A stretch of 64,000 nt of DNA, taken from the NCBI GenBank assembly GCA_021772895.1, contig JAJFLC010000022.1, forward strand, positions 1 to 64,000, in the 5' to 3' direction. The first letter of the stretch is position 1; each line of letters begins with the position of its first letter. Below the pieces are notes generated by a model, which saw only the letters and a program-made list of their open reading frames with translations, did no database searches and was not told the DNA's origin. Made by a program: the position numbers and the translations under genes. Source of the DNA: Mariprofundaceae bacterium (lineage in GTDB: Bacteria; Pseudomonadota; Zetaproteobacteria; Mariprofundales; Mariprofundaceae). Shown piece after piece: positions 45,786 through 54,559 of the stretch.

Positions 45786-45890
45786 AATCACATTGATTCC
45801 ATCGTACCCGGTGCACATCCCACAAACAAACCCCAGCGTTATAGCATACTTGCTGTGGCAAATTCCAGTAATGGCATGGTGCATATGAAC
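45786..45890 (-). pseudogene. Decayed fragment of a BASS-family transporter gene
   Basis: The minus strand reads LGFV, then after a frame change GCAPGTMES, where the intact gene at 43683-44618 reads LGFIIVGCAPGAMASNVI. A second piece near 45866-45890 resembles the DNA around that gene's VMPVLG codons. Frame shifts and missing blocks show it is dead. It lies in the 376-base gap between the methyltransferase and the PepSY gene. Confidence 0.65.
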
Positions 45891-45922
45891 TAAAACAAAC
45901 ATCGATTCATGACTGAAAATGA

Positions 45923-46012
45923 ATGAGCCACCCCAAAGCGCATCGTAAATTGGAACTTCTCCATAACGTCTATAGCATCAGCCAATCTTATGAGAAACGG
46001 AGCGTTTACTGA
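45923..46012 (+). CDS. Possible 29-residue ORF upstream of the PepSY gene
   Basis: ATG 45923 opens 29 codons (MSHPKAHRKLELLHNVYSIS and QSYEKRSVY) that stop two bases before the next ATG. The peptide is basic and looks helical, and the tight spacing suggests coupling. There is no strong ribosome site, so this may be chance. Confidence 0.3.
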   Translation: MSHPKAHRKLELLHNVYSISQSYEKRSVY

Positions 46013-46014
46013 CC

Positions 46015-46572
46015 ATGATCAATCGCTATCAAATCATACGAATTCATATGCTTCTAGCCGCTTTTTTATTGCCGATTGCCATCATGTATTTTATCAGTGG
46101 TGCCCTCTACACCTTAGATATCAAGGGGCATATCGATAAACAGGAAATCATATTACAACTGAAGCAACCATTCGCTCCGAATCTGGATTTTTTAACACAG
46201 GTGACAAAAAAATCACTTCTCGAAAGGAAAGTTCCTCTACCTACTGGTGAACCAACACTCAAAAAGAGACATGGCACATACGAATTACGTTGGGGTGATC
46301 TTGAGCATGTTGTTAAGCTGCAACCTACCCATGATACGATGACAGCCAAATTAACCATCAAGGAGCGAAGCTTTCTTACTCAAATCATGCGTATTCACAG
46401 AGCCCAAGCAGGATCTGTATTTAAAGTGTTTGCCATTATTCTGGTGATTGGCCTGATCATCATGTTTGCGACAGGTATTTATATGGCCCAGGCTGTTCCC
46501 AAATTGCGCCAACCAGCCATTCTTGCTATCGCAATAGGCTTGCTCACCTTTCTCGGATTAATTCTGGCCTGA
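46015..46572 (+). CDS. PepSY-associated membrane protein
   Basis: The 185-residue inner-membrane protein has an N-terminal helix (MLLAAFLLPIAIMYFISGALY), a periplasmic PepSY-like segment of about 100 residues (KKRHGTYELRWGDLEHVVKL), the IMRIHRAQAGSVFKVFAI stretch typical of PepSY-TM proteins, and two C-terminal helices. Members are linked to iron uptake, ferric reduction or peptidase control. GGAGCG lies upstream of the ATG. Gene context does not settle the role. Confidence 0.7.
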   Translation: MINRYQIIRIHMLLAAFLLPIAIMYFISGALYTLDIKGHIDKQEIILQLKQPFAPNLDFLTQVTKKSLLERKVPLPTGEPTLKKRHGTYELRWGDLEHVVKLQPTHDTMTAKLTIKERSFLTQIMRIHRAQAGSVFKVFAIILVIGLIIMFATGIYMAQAVPKLRQPAILAIAIGLLTFLGLILA

Positions 46573-46716
46573 TTTTTCAACCAACAATCTGAAACCGGGG
46601 CATCTTGAGAAATTAACCCCAGATTAAATGTTGTTTATATATGCATAAAAGGTGATTGCTCTCACATTCTAATCTTTTCAGCTTTCCATAATTTGCCGCG
46701 TACTTAAGGAGCAAAT

Positions 46717-46782
46717 ATGATTTATCTTAGATACAATCAGAATAGAATTGGTCAATGCCATCAACAGGTGACTTGTGCCTAA
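46717..46782 (+). CDS. Leader ORF, 21 residues, overlapping the start of the transglutaminase-like gene
   Basis: AAGGAG at 46706-46711 precedes ATG 46717 at a good distance. The ORF encodes MIYLRYNQNRIGQCHQQVTC then Ala and stop. Its TAA (46780-46782) overlaps the GTG start (46775) of the next gene in another frame. The downstream gene has only a modest ribosome site (AGGTG), so the leader may drive its translation by coupling. Confidence 0.5.
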   Translation: MIYLRYNQNRIGQCHQQVTCA

Positions 46783-48370
46783 TCGTCGATTCTTCTTTCT
46801 TACCCTGTTTGCGCTTCTCATAGCAGCGCCTCTGGGACTGATCAGCTACAAACTTTTGGTACTTGATTATCGAATGGCTGATCTGATCCCGGCAACAAGT
46901 TACCACGTTGATATCAACATGACTGTCGATGGGCATGGTGATGATATTAGTATGCATACCTACCTGCCAAAATCAGACCCACGCCAACATATCACAGAAG
47001 AGACACAGACCTCTGGCGATTTCAGACTTGATATAAACTCTGACCCACTGAATCGGATTGCAACCTGGAAGGCTGAAGCAGTGGAAGGGCCACAAAGTGT
47101 GCACTATTCATTCGTGGTTCAGGCACAACATGTGCAATACCGGATTCCAACAGGCTTACAAATCCCCAAATCCTATCCACCACAACTTGCGCCTTACCTG
47201 CGTGCGGAGGAAGGGGTTCAGGTCAATGATCCACTCATTGATGAAGCCATCGACAAAATTATTCCACAAAGAGATATACCGATATCAGAGCTGCTGACCC
47301 GGATGCATCGTTATCTGCAGGACGAACTCAGGAATAAAAACTTTTCCGGATATACCGATGCCATCACTGCTTACAAACTCGGAGAAGCAAGTTGCAATGG
47401 TAAGGGACGATTATTTGTTGCGATGGCACGTAAGATGAACTTACCGGCCAGATCAGTGAGTGGACTCATTATGAAATCCGGTAACAAGCGTGTTAGTCAC
47501 CAATGGGTAGAGATTTATGTGAATGGTTATTGGGTACCATTTGATACGATCAATGACCACTTTGCCGAGCTGCCTGCCAATTTTTTAACCCTCTATTATG
47601 GCGATGAAGTACTGTTCCGACACAGCAGAAATATAAACTTTCAATATTCCTTTCAGATTACCAAGAAACTAGTCCCAAAAAGTTCACTTCGTGAACATAT
47701 CGGCGATTCCATGCTTAATATTGCCAATCTTTATCAAACCTTTGAAAGTGTTGGTATTTCACAAAACCTCCTGAAAATCATTTTAATGATTCCATTCGGG
47801 GCACTGGTCACGGTAATCTTCCGTAATGTAATTGGCATTGAAACCTTTGGTACCTTTTTACCAGCACTCATCGCTTCGGCAGCGCGTGATACCGGTCTTC
47901 TCTGGGGTGCAATCGGTTTTGTCATGGTGATTGTCCTGACTGCACTGATTCGTCGCGGCATGGATTGGCTGCAACTATTGCATTCGCCCAAGATGGCAAT
48001 TCTTCTGACTTCGGTGGTGATGATCATTCTTGGCGCGACAGTTCTTAGCGTCCAGTTTGGCCTTGGACAATTGGCCCATCTATCGTTGTTCCCTATTGCC
48101 ATTCTGGCCATTACCGCTGAGCGATTTGCCATCTTTGAGGCTGAACAGGGACTCTATAAAGCAGCACGTGTGACAGTTGCAACACTTGTAGTGATCGCGG
48201 CCGCATATACGGTGATGGAGTCTCAGTTTTTGCAGAGTATGGTGTTAGCATTTCCTGAATTACTGTTTGTGTTAATTGCCCTGAATATGTGGCTGGGTAA
48301 ATGGATTGGCATGCGCATTTCTGAATTTGTCCGTTTTCGGAAACTGATTTGGAGCGAGGCTGCCAAATGA
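46775..48370 (+). CDS. 7TM transglutaminase-like membrane protein
   Basis: The 531-residue protein has an N-terminal membrane anchor (5-30), a periplasmic region holding a transglutaminase/protease core (about 170-265), then about seven membrane helices from residue 330 on. This plan matches the 7TM transglutaminase-like family described beside RimK-like ATP-grasp genes. Family members are often called inactive, but here the core shows Cys207 (EASCNGKGRL), His242 (SHQWVEIY) and Asp257 (VPFDTIND) in the usual spacing. GTG is the first in-frame start after a stop. It overlaps the ATP-grasp gene by four bases. Confidence 0.85.
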   Translation: MPNRRFFFLTLFALLIAAPLGLISYKLLVLDYRMADLIPATSYHVDINMTVDGHGDDISMHTYLPKSDPRQHITEETQTSGDFRLDINSDPLNRIATWKAEAVEGPQSVHYSFVVQAQHVQYRIPTGLQIPKSYPPQLAPYLRAEEGVQVNDPLIDEAIDKIIPQRDIPISELLTRMHRYLQDELRNKNFSGYTDAITAYKLGEASCNGKGRLFVAMARKMNLPARSVSGLIMKSGNKRVSHQWVEIYVNGYWVPFDTINDHFAELPANFLTLYYGDEVLFRHSRNINFQYSFQITKKLVPKSSLREHIGDSMLNIANLYQTFESVGISQNLLKIILMIPFGALVTVIFRNVIGIETFGTFLPALIASAARDTGLLWGAIGFVMVIVLTALIRRGMDWLQLLHSPKMAILLTSVVMIILGATVLSVQFGLGQLAHLSLFPIAILAITAERFAIFEAEQGLYKAARVTVATLVVIAAAYTVMESQFLQSMVLAFPELLFVLIALNMWLGKWIGMRISEFVRFRKLIWSEAAK

Positions 48371-49296
48371 GCTGGTCTGCATGGAAAGCAAACTGGCAGA
48401 ACTTTCGTCGTGGTAGTGCCCATGTGCTAACCATGAACCAACGGAACTTGCATTTTATCTACCCCAACAATGCCAGAAAGCATTTTCCGATTGCTGACAA
48501 TAAGCTTTTGACCAAACAGATACTCGGTGCCAGTGGCGTACCGGTTCCTGAAACTTACCAGAGCTATTCCAGTTTTTTTGAATTGCGGAGTCTTGAACAG
48601 GATCTCGCGCCATGTCATGAATTTGTCATAAAACCGGCTCAAGGTAGCGGTGGTGGCGGTATTGTAGTGATCAGTGAGAAAACGGAAGATGGATGGCGCA
48701 GTGTAAGCGGCCATCACTATACAGCGGCTGATTTACGTCGGCATATCGCTGACATCATCTTTGGTGTTTACTCCTTCGGCTTGAGTGATCATGCCATTAT
48801 CGAGGCACGGGTCGATCAGCACACCGAACTGAATGAGTTGAGTCCTTTTGGATTAACCGATGTCCGTATCATTGTATGCCATCACCAACCCGTCTTATCC
48901 ATGTTGCGTGTGCCAACAAAGGCTTCTGATGGCAAGGCTAACCTGCATCAGGGTGCCTTAGGCATTGGTATCGATATCGAAACAGGCTGCGGAATTCATG
49001 CCATTCATCACGGCGAAGCACTCACCCACCACCCGGATACACATATTGATCTGCTGGGACGAAATCTTCCCTTCTGGGACGAAATTCTGCGTATCAGTTG
49101 TCAGGCGGCACAGGCCGTCCCACTCAAATATCTTGGTATTGATCTGGCAATTGCCAACGATGGTCCATTGATACTGGAAATCAATGTGAGGCCCGGTATT
49201 GAGATACAAAATGCCAACATGCTCGGTATGCGCCCGCTATTAAAACAAATAGCAGCACCTGATCAACAACTTGAAACAGTGAGAAACAGCCTATGA
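48367..49296 (+). CDS. RimK-like ATP-grasp ligase (alpha-L-glutamate ligase-like)
   Basis: The 309-residue enzyme has the ATP-grasp order: PIADNKLLTKQILGASGVPVPET (N-terminal), FVIKPAQGSGGGGI (lysine and glycine-rich loop), LTDVRIIV, and LEINVRPGIEIQNAN (metal-binding Glu and Asn). It belongs to the group that sits beside 7TM transglutaminase-like genes and is predicted to form an amide or peptide bond on a peptide or small metabolite. ATG 48367 overlaps the preceding stop (ATGA). Confidence 0.87.
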   Translation: MSWSAWKANWQNFRRGSAHVLTMNQRNLHFIYPNNARKHFPIADNKLLTKQILGASGVPVPETYQSYSSFFELRSLEQDLAPCHEFVIKPAQGSGGGGIVVISEKTEDGWRSVSGHHYTAADLRRHIADIIFGVYSFGLSDHAIIEARVDQHTELNELSPFGLTDVRIIVCHHQPVLSMLRVPTKASDGKANLHQGALGIGIDIETGCGIHAIHHGEALTHHPDTHIDLLGRNLPFWDEILRISCQAAQAVPLKYLGIDLAIANDGPLILEINVRPGIEIQNANMLGMRPLLKQIAAPDQQLETVRNSL

Positions 49297-51188
49297 AGCG
49301 CTCATTGTGGCAGGAGAGTTTTATTCCCGTTGTATTGGTGGTCTTAACGATCTTTATCGCTTTGCTGTTTGTGAAATATCAGGTTAGCCATGAGACTGAT
49401 CAGGCTATTATCATCGATATTCCAACGATTGCTGTCAATTCAAATACTGATGTACAGGATGTTAACAGCAACGAAGAGGAGGCTGTCGACACATCATCTG
49501 CCGATGATCCTGAACGCGCCATGATCATGGAACTGATCAATGCACATAGCTGGGCCAAGGCAGAGCAGATTTTACAAAGTAGACTGACAAAAGAAGCGTC
49601 TTCAGAAAACCTTACATACCTCGGCATATTCCATTATCGAAAGCACCAGTATGACAAAGCCCTGAATATTTTAAACCGGGCGATTGCGACAAAACCCATA
49701 TATGCGAGCGTCTACTTTTATCGTGGACTTGTATTCACCAAGCAGGGCGAACTGGAAAAAGCCATGGCCGACTATCGTCATCAGATCAAGCTGATGCCAT
49801 TCCATTTTGAAGCAAACTACAATCTGGGTGTAACGCAGCGCAAGATGAAAAAATACCGTGCCGCCAGCCAGACTTTCGAACACACCCTTGGCCTTGCCAG
49901 CGGCAAGCGCAAAGCCAAGACCTATTACAACCTTGGGCTTGTCCTGCATCACCGCGGTGCGGCATTTAAAGAGCAGGCTAAAAAAGCATTCAACGCAGCC
50001 ATTCGACTGCAACCGAGTTATATCTCACCGCGTTTTGGTCTGGCGAGTCTGGAGACGGGTGATGAGTCAGGTCAACATCGCGCGTTATTGCAATATGAAA
50101 CCGTATTGCGTCTGCGGCCTGATTATGCACCCGCCCACTTTCGCAAAGGGCTGACCTACTCGGCACTCCATGATAGAAAAGCTGCCATTGCCGCTTACCG
50201 GAAAGCCATTCAACACAACCCGGCCTACTTCAAGGCACATTACAATCTGGGACTCCAATTAATCAATAACCGTCAATGGGACGAAGCAAGCCAACAGTTC
50301 ATGTGGATTCTTGAGCGTGACCCGACACATGCACGCAGTCACTTTAATCTTGGCCGCATCGCTACTGGTAAACTTGATTATGCTGCCGCACTTAAACATT
50401 ACCAAAAGGCTCTCACCTTAAGAGAAGGCAATTATCCTGAAGCCCTTGTTAACATGGGCCGTATCCTTGTCCAGAAAGGTGAGTCAGATCAGGCGATCAA
50501 TACCTATAACAAAGCTATTCAACTTCGGCCCGGCTATGCAAAGGCCTGGTACAGCAAGGGTATAGCACAGCTTCAGGCAGGTAAGAAATCTGAGGCTGAG
50601 AACGCATTCGAAACCGCGATCCAACACAAACAAAATTATCTTCATGCATGGAGGAGTCTGGGAGACCTTTATCATAAAGAGAACCGCCTCGATGAAGCCA
50701 TACATGCCTATCAACAGGTGCTGATTTTGGACGAAGATCATCAGTCTGCACAGCTTGCTTTGGCCGATATCTATGAACAGCAAAAGCGTTATACCGATGC
50801 CGTTTCTCTCTATGAAAGCGTTTTAGATAGTTACCCCTCCTATGTATTGGCTAAACGAAAGCTTGCTGCTGTTTACATGGCGATGGCGCGTTACGACGAT
50901 GCTGAGAAAATACTGCATCAGGCTCTGCAACTTGACCCTTTGAATATCGAGGTTAAGCGCATTTTGGCGAGCATCATGTTTAAAAAACAGCGAAACAAAG
51001 AAGCGGCCAGATTACGTTATGAACTCGTAGAGAGTGAGCCTGCCAGAGCCGATCTCCGTCTGGAATATGCACAGGTGTTGATAGCGATGGGTGATACAAA
51101 TACCGCTCGCGCTGAATTGGAAAAAGGTTTGCGCCTGGCCCCCAATAATATTGGCTTGTTACAGGCCATGAAGTCACTGGAAAAATGA
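49293..51188 (+). CDS. Inner-membrane-anchored TPR protein
   Basis: The 631-residue protein has one N-terminal helix (FIPVVLVVLTIFIALLFV, about 10-28), a low-complexity linker, and some fourteen TPR units from about residue 75 to the end, with typical W/Y-G-A-P spacing (ASVYFYRGLVFTKQGELEKA; AKAWYSKGIAQLQAGKKSEA). It would hang in the periplasm as a scaffold. It overlaps the ATP-grasp gene by four bases and precedes a barrel gene by 52 bases, so it could link inner-membrane chemistry to the outer membrane. Confidence 0.87.
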   Translation: MKRSLWQESFIPVVLVVLTIFIALLFVKYQVSHETDQAIIIDIPTIAVNSNTDVQDVNSNEEEAVDTSSADDPERAMIMELINAHSWAKAEQILQSRLTKEASSENLTYLGIFHYRKHQYDKALNILNRAIATKPIYASVYFYRGLVFTKQGELEKAMADYRHQIKLMPFHFEANYNLGVTQRKMKKYRAASQTFEHTLGLASGKRKAKTYYNLGLVLHHRGAAFKEQAKKAFNAAIRLQPSYISPRFGLASLETGDESGQHRALLQYETVLRLRPDYAPAHFRKGLTYSALHDRKAAIAAYRKAIQHNPAYFKAHYNLGLQLINNRQWDEASQQFMWILERDPTHARSHFNLGRIATGKLDYAAALKHYQKALTLREGNYPEALVNMGRILVQKGESDQAINTYNKAIQLRPGYAKAWYSKGIAQLQAGKKSEAENAFETAIQHKQNYLHAWRSLGDLYHKENRLDEAIHAYQQVLILDEDHQSAQLALADIYEQQKRYTDAVSLYESVLDSYPSYVLAKRKLAAVYMAMARYDDAEKILHQALQLDPLNIEVKRILASIMFKKQRNKEAARLRYELVESEPARADLRLEYAQVLIAMGDTNTARAELEKGLRLAPNNIGLLQAMKSLEK

Positions 51189-51240
51189 TAACCGAAGAAG
51201 AAAAAACAAAACCACAAAACAGGAAAAGGAGCCACAAACT

Positions 51241-52425
51241 ATGAAATGGAAAGTATTAAATATCGTTATATTAAGTGCATTTATGAGCATCGCTATTGCG
51301 CCAGCCCATGCTGCAAAAAAAACTACAGAAGGTTTTTTATCGGATCTGAGCATCGGTCTTGGCTACGATAGTAACGTATATCTCACCCCCAAAACATCTT
51401 ATGTTGATTTGGGGCAAGCAGGTAATCCTCTTGTGACACCAAACGTACAATCGGGTTTATACATCCCACTGGCCCTGAAGGCTGGGTACGTGACAACATC
51501 CGGCATAACATCAAAATACAAATTTGATGGTGACTTTTATATGAATTCAGCCCTCAGTAACGCAAACACCTATGATCATAATGTCACACTGGGCAAAAAC
51601 ATAACATTCGATAGTGGTAGTGAACTTTATATAGGTCTCCTGGCTGGATATCACAAAAAAATATATTATGACCGCGATACAGGCGAGGCAAAACTCTCAC
51701 GAAGATCAGGCACCAATATCTCGAATCGCTATACCCATTTCGATTTTGGTGGTGAAGCAATATTCCGGAAACAGATCAATGATGTAAAATATGAACTAAA
51801 TTCCAGACTAACAACCCTCAAGTATAACGACCCCATTGTGATCGCCCCACTGGATCATAACCTGCTCGAACTCGGCGTGAATGCCCGTTTTCCCGTGTTT
51901 AGTCAAACAACAAAGTTAAAGCTTGGTTACGATTTTACTGCGCGTGACTACGCGAATCGACGGGCGCGTGATGCATCAGGAACTCAACGCCGTGCCAATT
52001 CACTGCTAACCTATTTCTATCATGACCTGAACGCTCAGCTATCCTGGAAAGTCAGCAATAATCTAAAGGCTTTTCTTGATGTCCAGCACGTTTACCGTAT
52101 TGATAATTTTGTCAATTATAACAACTATACCAAAGACAAAGTAAAATTCCGCTTACGTTACAATGTATCTCCCGATGCATTCTTGCGTGCCAAGGTTTCT
52201 TACAGCCATAGAAAATACCCGAATGCATTCGCCTTCGACAACCCGGTTGCAGCCAAGAAAAAATACGACACGCTGACCGCCTCACTGAAAGCTGAATACA
52301 GAATTTCAAGCCTGGGTGCACCTGCACTTTGGGGTAAAGCTTCTTATCTCAAGCAGGACTCCAGCGATTTGCGCTACGTCTATAATCATATGACGGTAGC
52401 AGCGGGTGGCCGTTGGGAGTATTAA
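51241..52425 (+). CDS. Outer-membrane beta-barrel protein
   Basis: The 394-residue protein has a Sec signal ending PAHA, near residue 25, and a mature part of alternating strands rich in aromatic residues (SIGLGYDSNVYLTP; ALKAGYVTTSGITSKYKF; KLKLGYDFTARDYANR). The last residues are RWEY, an aromatic end as in barrels. It resembles the BBP2-type barrels found with TPR proteins in exopolysaccharide or export operons. AAAAGGAG precedes the ATG. It is the last gene of the transglutaminase/ATP-grasp/TPR unit. Confidence 0.8.
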   Translation: MKWKVLNIVILSAFMSIAIAPAHAAKKTTEGFLSDLSIGLGYDSNVYLTPKTSYVDLGQAGNPLVTPNVQSGLYIPLALKAGYVTTSGITSKYKFDGDFYMNSALSNANTYDHNVTLGKNITFDSGSELYIGLLAGYHKKIYYDRDTGEAKLSRRSGTNISNRYTHFDFGGEAIFRKQINDVKYELNSRLTTLKYNDPIVIAPLDHNLLELGVNARFPVFSQTTKLKLGYDFTARDYANRRARDASGTQRRANSLLTYFYHDLNAQLSWKVSNNLKAFLDVQHVYRIDNFVNYNNYTKDKVKFRLRYNVSPDAFLRAKVSYSHRKYPNAFAFDNPVAAKKKYDTLTASLKAEYRISSLGAPALWGKASYLKQDSSDLRYVYNHMTVAAGGRWEY

Positions 52426-52458
52426 ACATCTTGCATAAGTGAGGTGATGGTGAAATCG

Positions 52459-52509
52459 CTTCAGCGTGGTTGTTTACAGACTATAGGTTTGTAAACAACC
52501 ACGCTGAAG
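52459..52509. other. Perfect 19-bp inverted repeat at convergent gene ends
   Basis: The arm 52459-52477 (CTTCAGCGTGGTTGTTTAC) pairs without mismatch with 52491-52509, leaving a 13-base loop. It lies between the barrel gene and the convergent acyltransferase gene. There is no T-run after it on either strand, so it is not a standard terminator, though it could stop or protect transcripts from both sides. Confidence 0.85.
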
Positions 52510-52583
52510 TTACCTAGCAAACGCCATGCAAATCATTAAAAGCTGTAAGTCCACATAGACTTTTCAAACCATGGCATGAACTT

Positions 52584-53366
52584 TTAATCTGTATCCTGAT
52601 CTAATTCAATAAGACGTTTTTTTATCATTCTTCTCACATAATCTGCCAATCCTTTTGCAGAACGCTCCTTTTCCTCAAGCTCTTCAATCCTAACAGGTTT
52701 CAGATATTCAATGACCATCCGGTTACGTGCTTTGGCAAATTCCATCCACGACTGATTTTTGCCTAAAAAAAGGGGCTTGCAGTAAATCACAACAGGCTGA
52801 AGGAGCACACCGGCTTTAATTGCCGCATGAAAACCGGTGGAACGGAAGCGATTAACAGAAGTATTTGATCTGGACCGTGTCCCTTCCGGGAAAAAAGCAA
52901 CATGGTGCCCCTCTTTCAAACGTTGGCAACACTCATCGATAATCCGTTTACTGGCTTCACGGGTGCCATCCATGCCTTCAACATAACCAGCCACCTCTAC
53001 AAAACCGGAAAGAACCGGATTGTTGCGCGTCTGCGATTTATAGAGGCATATTGCATTGGGAAAGTCGTTTAACAGCACAATAAAATCGAGCAGTGACGGA
53101 TGATTGGCAACGACCACTGCAGGCTCTTTCACCGGGGTTCCGACAAATTTAAAAGAAAACAATCCTGTTCTGCTCAATGTATTGAGGTAGACCAAGACAT
53201 GATGATGGGCGTGAAAAAGTGATCGACTCCGCTTTTCGGAACTGTGCCCCTGACTCTTCATAATGCGCGGCATAACCCATTTTCCCAGCCAGAGAACCTG
53301 AACGGCAAACTGGACAAAACAGTATGCTATCAATGTCATTCGGAATGCCATTGCAAATAATTTCAT
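52584..53366 (-). CDS. 1-acyl-glycerol-3-phosphate acyltransferase-like protein (LPLAT family)
   Basis: The 260-residue membrane-associated protein has an N-terminal helix (MTLIAYCFVQFAVQVLWLG) and the acyltransferase motifs NHPSLLD (HxxxxD, catalytic), GTREASKRI (second block), FPEGTRSRS (third block) and VVIYCKPL. It likely puts an acyl chain on a lysophospholipid or related lipid. ATG 53366 with GGGGAG upstream is preferred over the open frame to 53420. It is a single gene with no obvious operon partner. Confidence 0.88.
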   Translation of the reverse strand: MKLFAMAFRMTLIAYCFVQFAVQVLWLGKWVMPRIMKSQGHSSEKRSRSLFHAHHHVLVYLNTLSRTGLFSFKFVGTPVKEPAVVVANHPSLLDFIVLLNDFPNAICLYKSQTRNNPVLSGFVEVAGYVEGMDGTREASKRIIDECCQRLKEGHHVAFFPEGTRSRSNTSVNRFRSTGFHAAIKAGVLLQPVVIYCKPLFLGKNQSWMEFAKARNRMVIEYLKPVRIEELEEKERSAKGLADYVRRMIKKRLIELDQDTD

Positions 53367-53527
53367 GCGCTCCCCATGCTTTGCCCAGCCAGTTTTTAAG
53401 ATCGTGCTGTGTGCCGTCAAATATAGATGCCCTATTTGAATAAGAGAATAAATAATTTAGCTTTCGCAACTATTAAAGACTAGGGGAATGATTCAAATAT
53501 CCATGCAGTTTTTTTCTAACCTTTGAG

Positions 53528-54559
53528 ATGATCAAGAAAATTGAAGAACCGCTGACAGATGTTAAGCGGCAACAATACTCCGTACTTATTACGGGTGGTG
53601 CTGGTTATATCGGCTCTCATCTTACATTATTACTCCAGAAACAGGGTTATCAGGTGACAGTTATTGATAATCTGAGCACTGGCAATGTCTGGGCGGTGCC
53701 CGAAGACTGCCTGATCATCGGCGACATTCTCGATACCAAGGCCTTAACCAAGGCAATGCGTAAACAGCAGATTCAAACAGTCATCCACCTTGCAGCAAAA
53801 AGTAGTGTGCCTGAATCATTTGATAAGCCGAATGACTATTTTGAGACCAATGTAAATGGAACAAAAAGTGTTGTAGAGGCATGTGCCGAGGCTGGTGTGC
53901 GGCAACTTATTTTTTCATCTACTGCCGCTGTTTATGGTAATGCCAGCCATGGGGTAGTGAGAGAAGATGCACCATTGAAGCCTATTAGCCCATATGGAGA
54001 ATCTAAGCTTGAAGCAGAACAAGTAGTTAAAACTCGCAGTGCTCTTTATGGAATTAGACAAATCACATTCCGCTATTTTAATGTCATTGGCGCACATCCG
54101 GAAGCTGTCATCGGGCAATACAATCCTAATTCAGGGCACCTGTTGCAAAAATGTCTGGATTGCGTGCAACAAAACAACTCTCTAAAGGTGTATGGCAATG
54201 ATTATGATACACCGGATGGAACTGCCGAGCGGGATTATATCCATGTACAAGATCTGGCATCCCTGCATCTTCACGCGATACATTATCTGGATCGTGGCGG
54301 CAAATCACAGTTGTTAAATGCAGGTTATGGAGATCATCACTCCGTTCTGGAATTCATTCAAACCTTCCAAAAGATGACCAATAAGCCCATTTCCAGTTGT
54401 TATGTGTCTCGGCGTGAGGGTGACCCAATATCATTGATCGCTGATGTATCACGTCTTGGTCAATTGTTTGACTGGCAACCTCAATTCTCCTCACTTGAAC
54501 AGATGATCGGTAGTAGCTGGTTATGGGAAACTTCAGCAAAAAGAAAATCAATAACATGA
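53528..54559 (+). CDS. galE: UDP-glucose 4-epimerase
   Basis: The 343-residue short-chain dehydrogenase has the NAD-binding GGAGYIGS at 23-30, the active-site SSTAAVYGN and catalytic YxxxK (Tyr156, Lys160, YGESK), and TPDGTAERDYIHVQDLA, typical of GalE. It interconverts UDP-glucose and UDP-galactose for surface sugars. An N-terminal extension of about 17 residues before the Rossmann strand is unusual but small. Its end overlaps the TSUP gene. Confidence 0.93.
   Translation: MIKKIEEPLTDVKRQQYSVLITGGAGYIGSHLTLLLQKQGYQVTVIDNLSTGNVWAVPEDCLIIGDILDTKALTKAMRKQQIQTVIHLAAKSSVPESFDKPNDYFETNVNGTKSVVEACAEAGVRQLIFSSTAAVYGNASHGVVREDAPLKPISPYGESKLEAEQVVKTRSALYGIRQITFRYFNVIGAHPEAVIGQYNPNSGHLLQKCLDCVQQNNSLKVYGNDYDTPDGTAERDYIHVQDLASLHLHAIHYLDRGGKSQLLNAGYGDHHSVLEFIQTFQKMTNKPISSCYVSRREGDPISLIADVSRLGQLFDWQPQFSSLEQMIGSSWLWETSAKRKSIT

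Noticed and set aside
52459-52509. The 19-bp inverted repeat as a Rho-independent terminator
   Set aside because: No T-run follows the stem on either strand.
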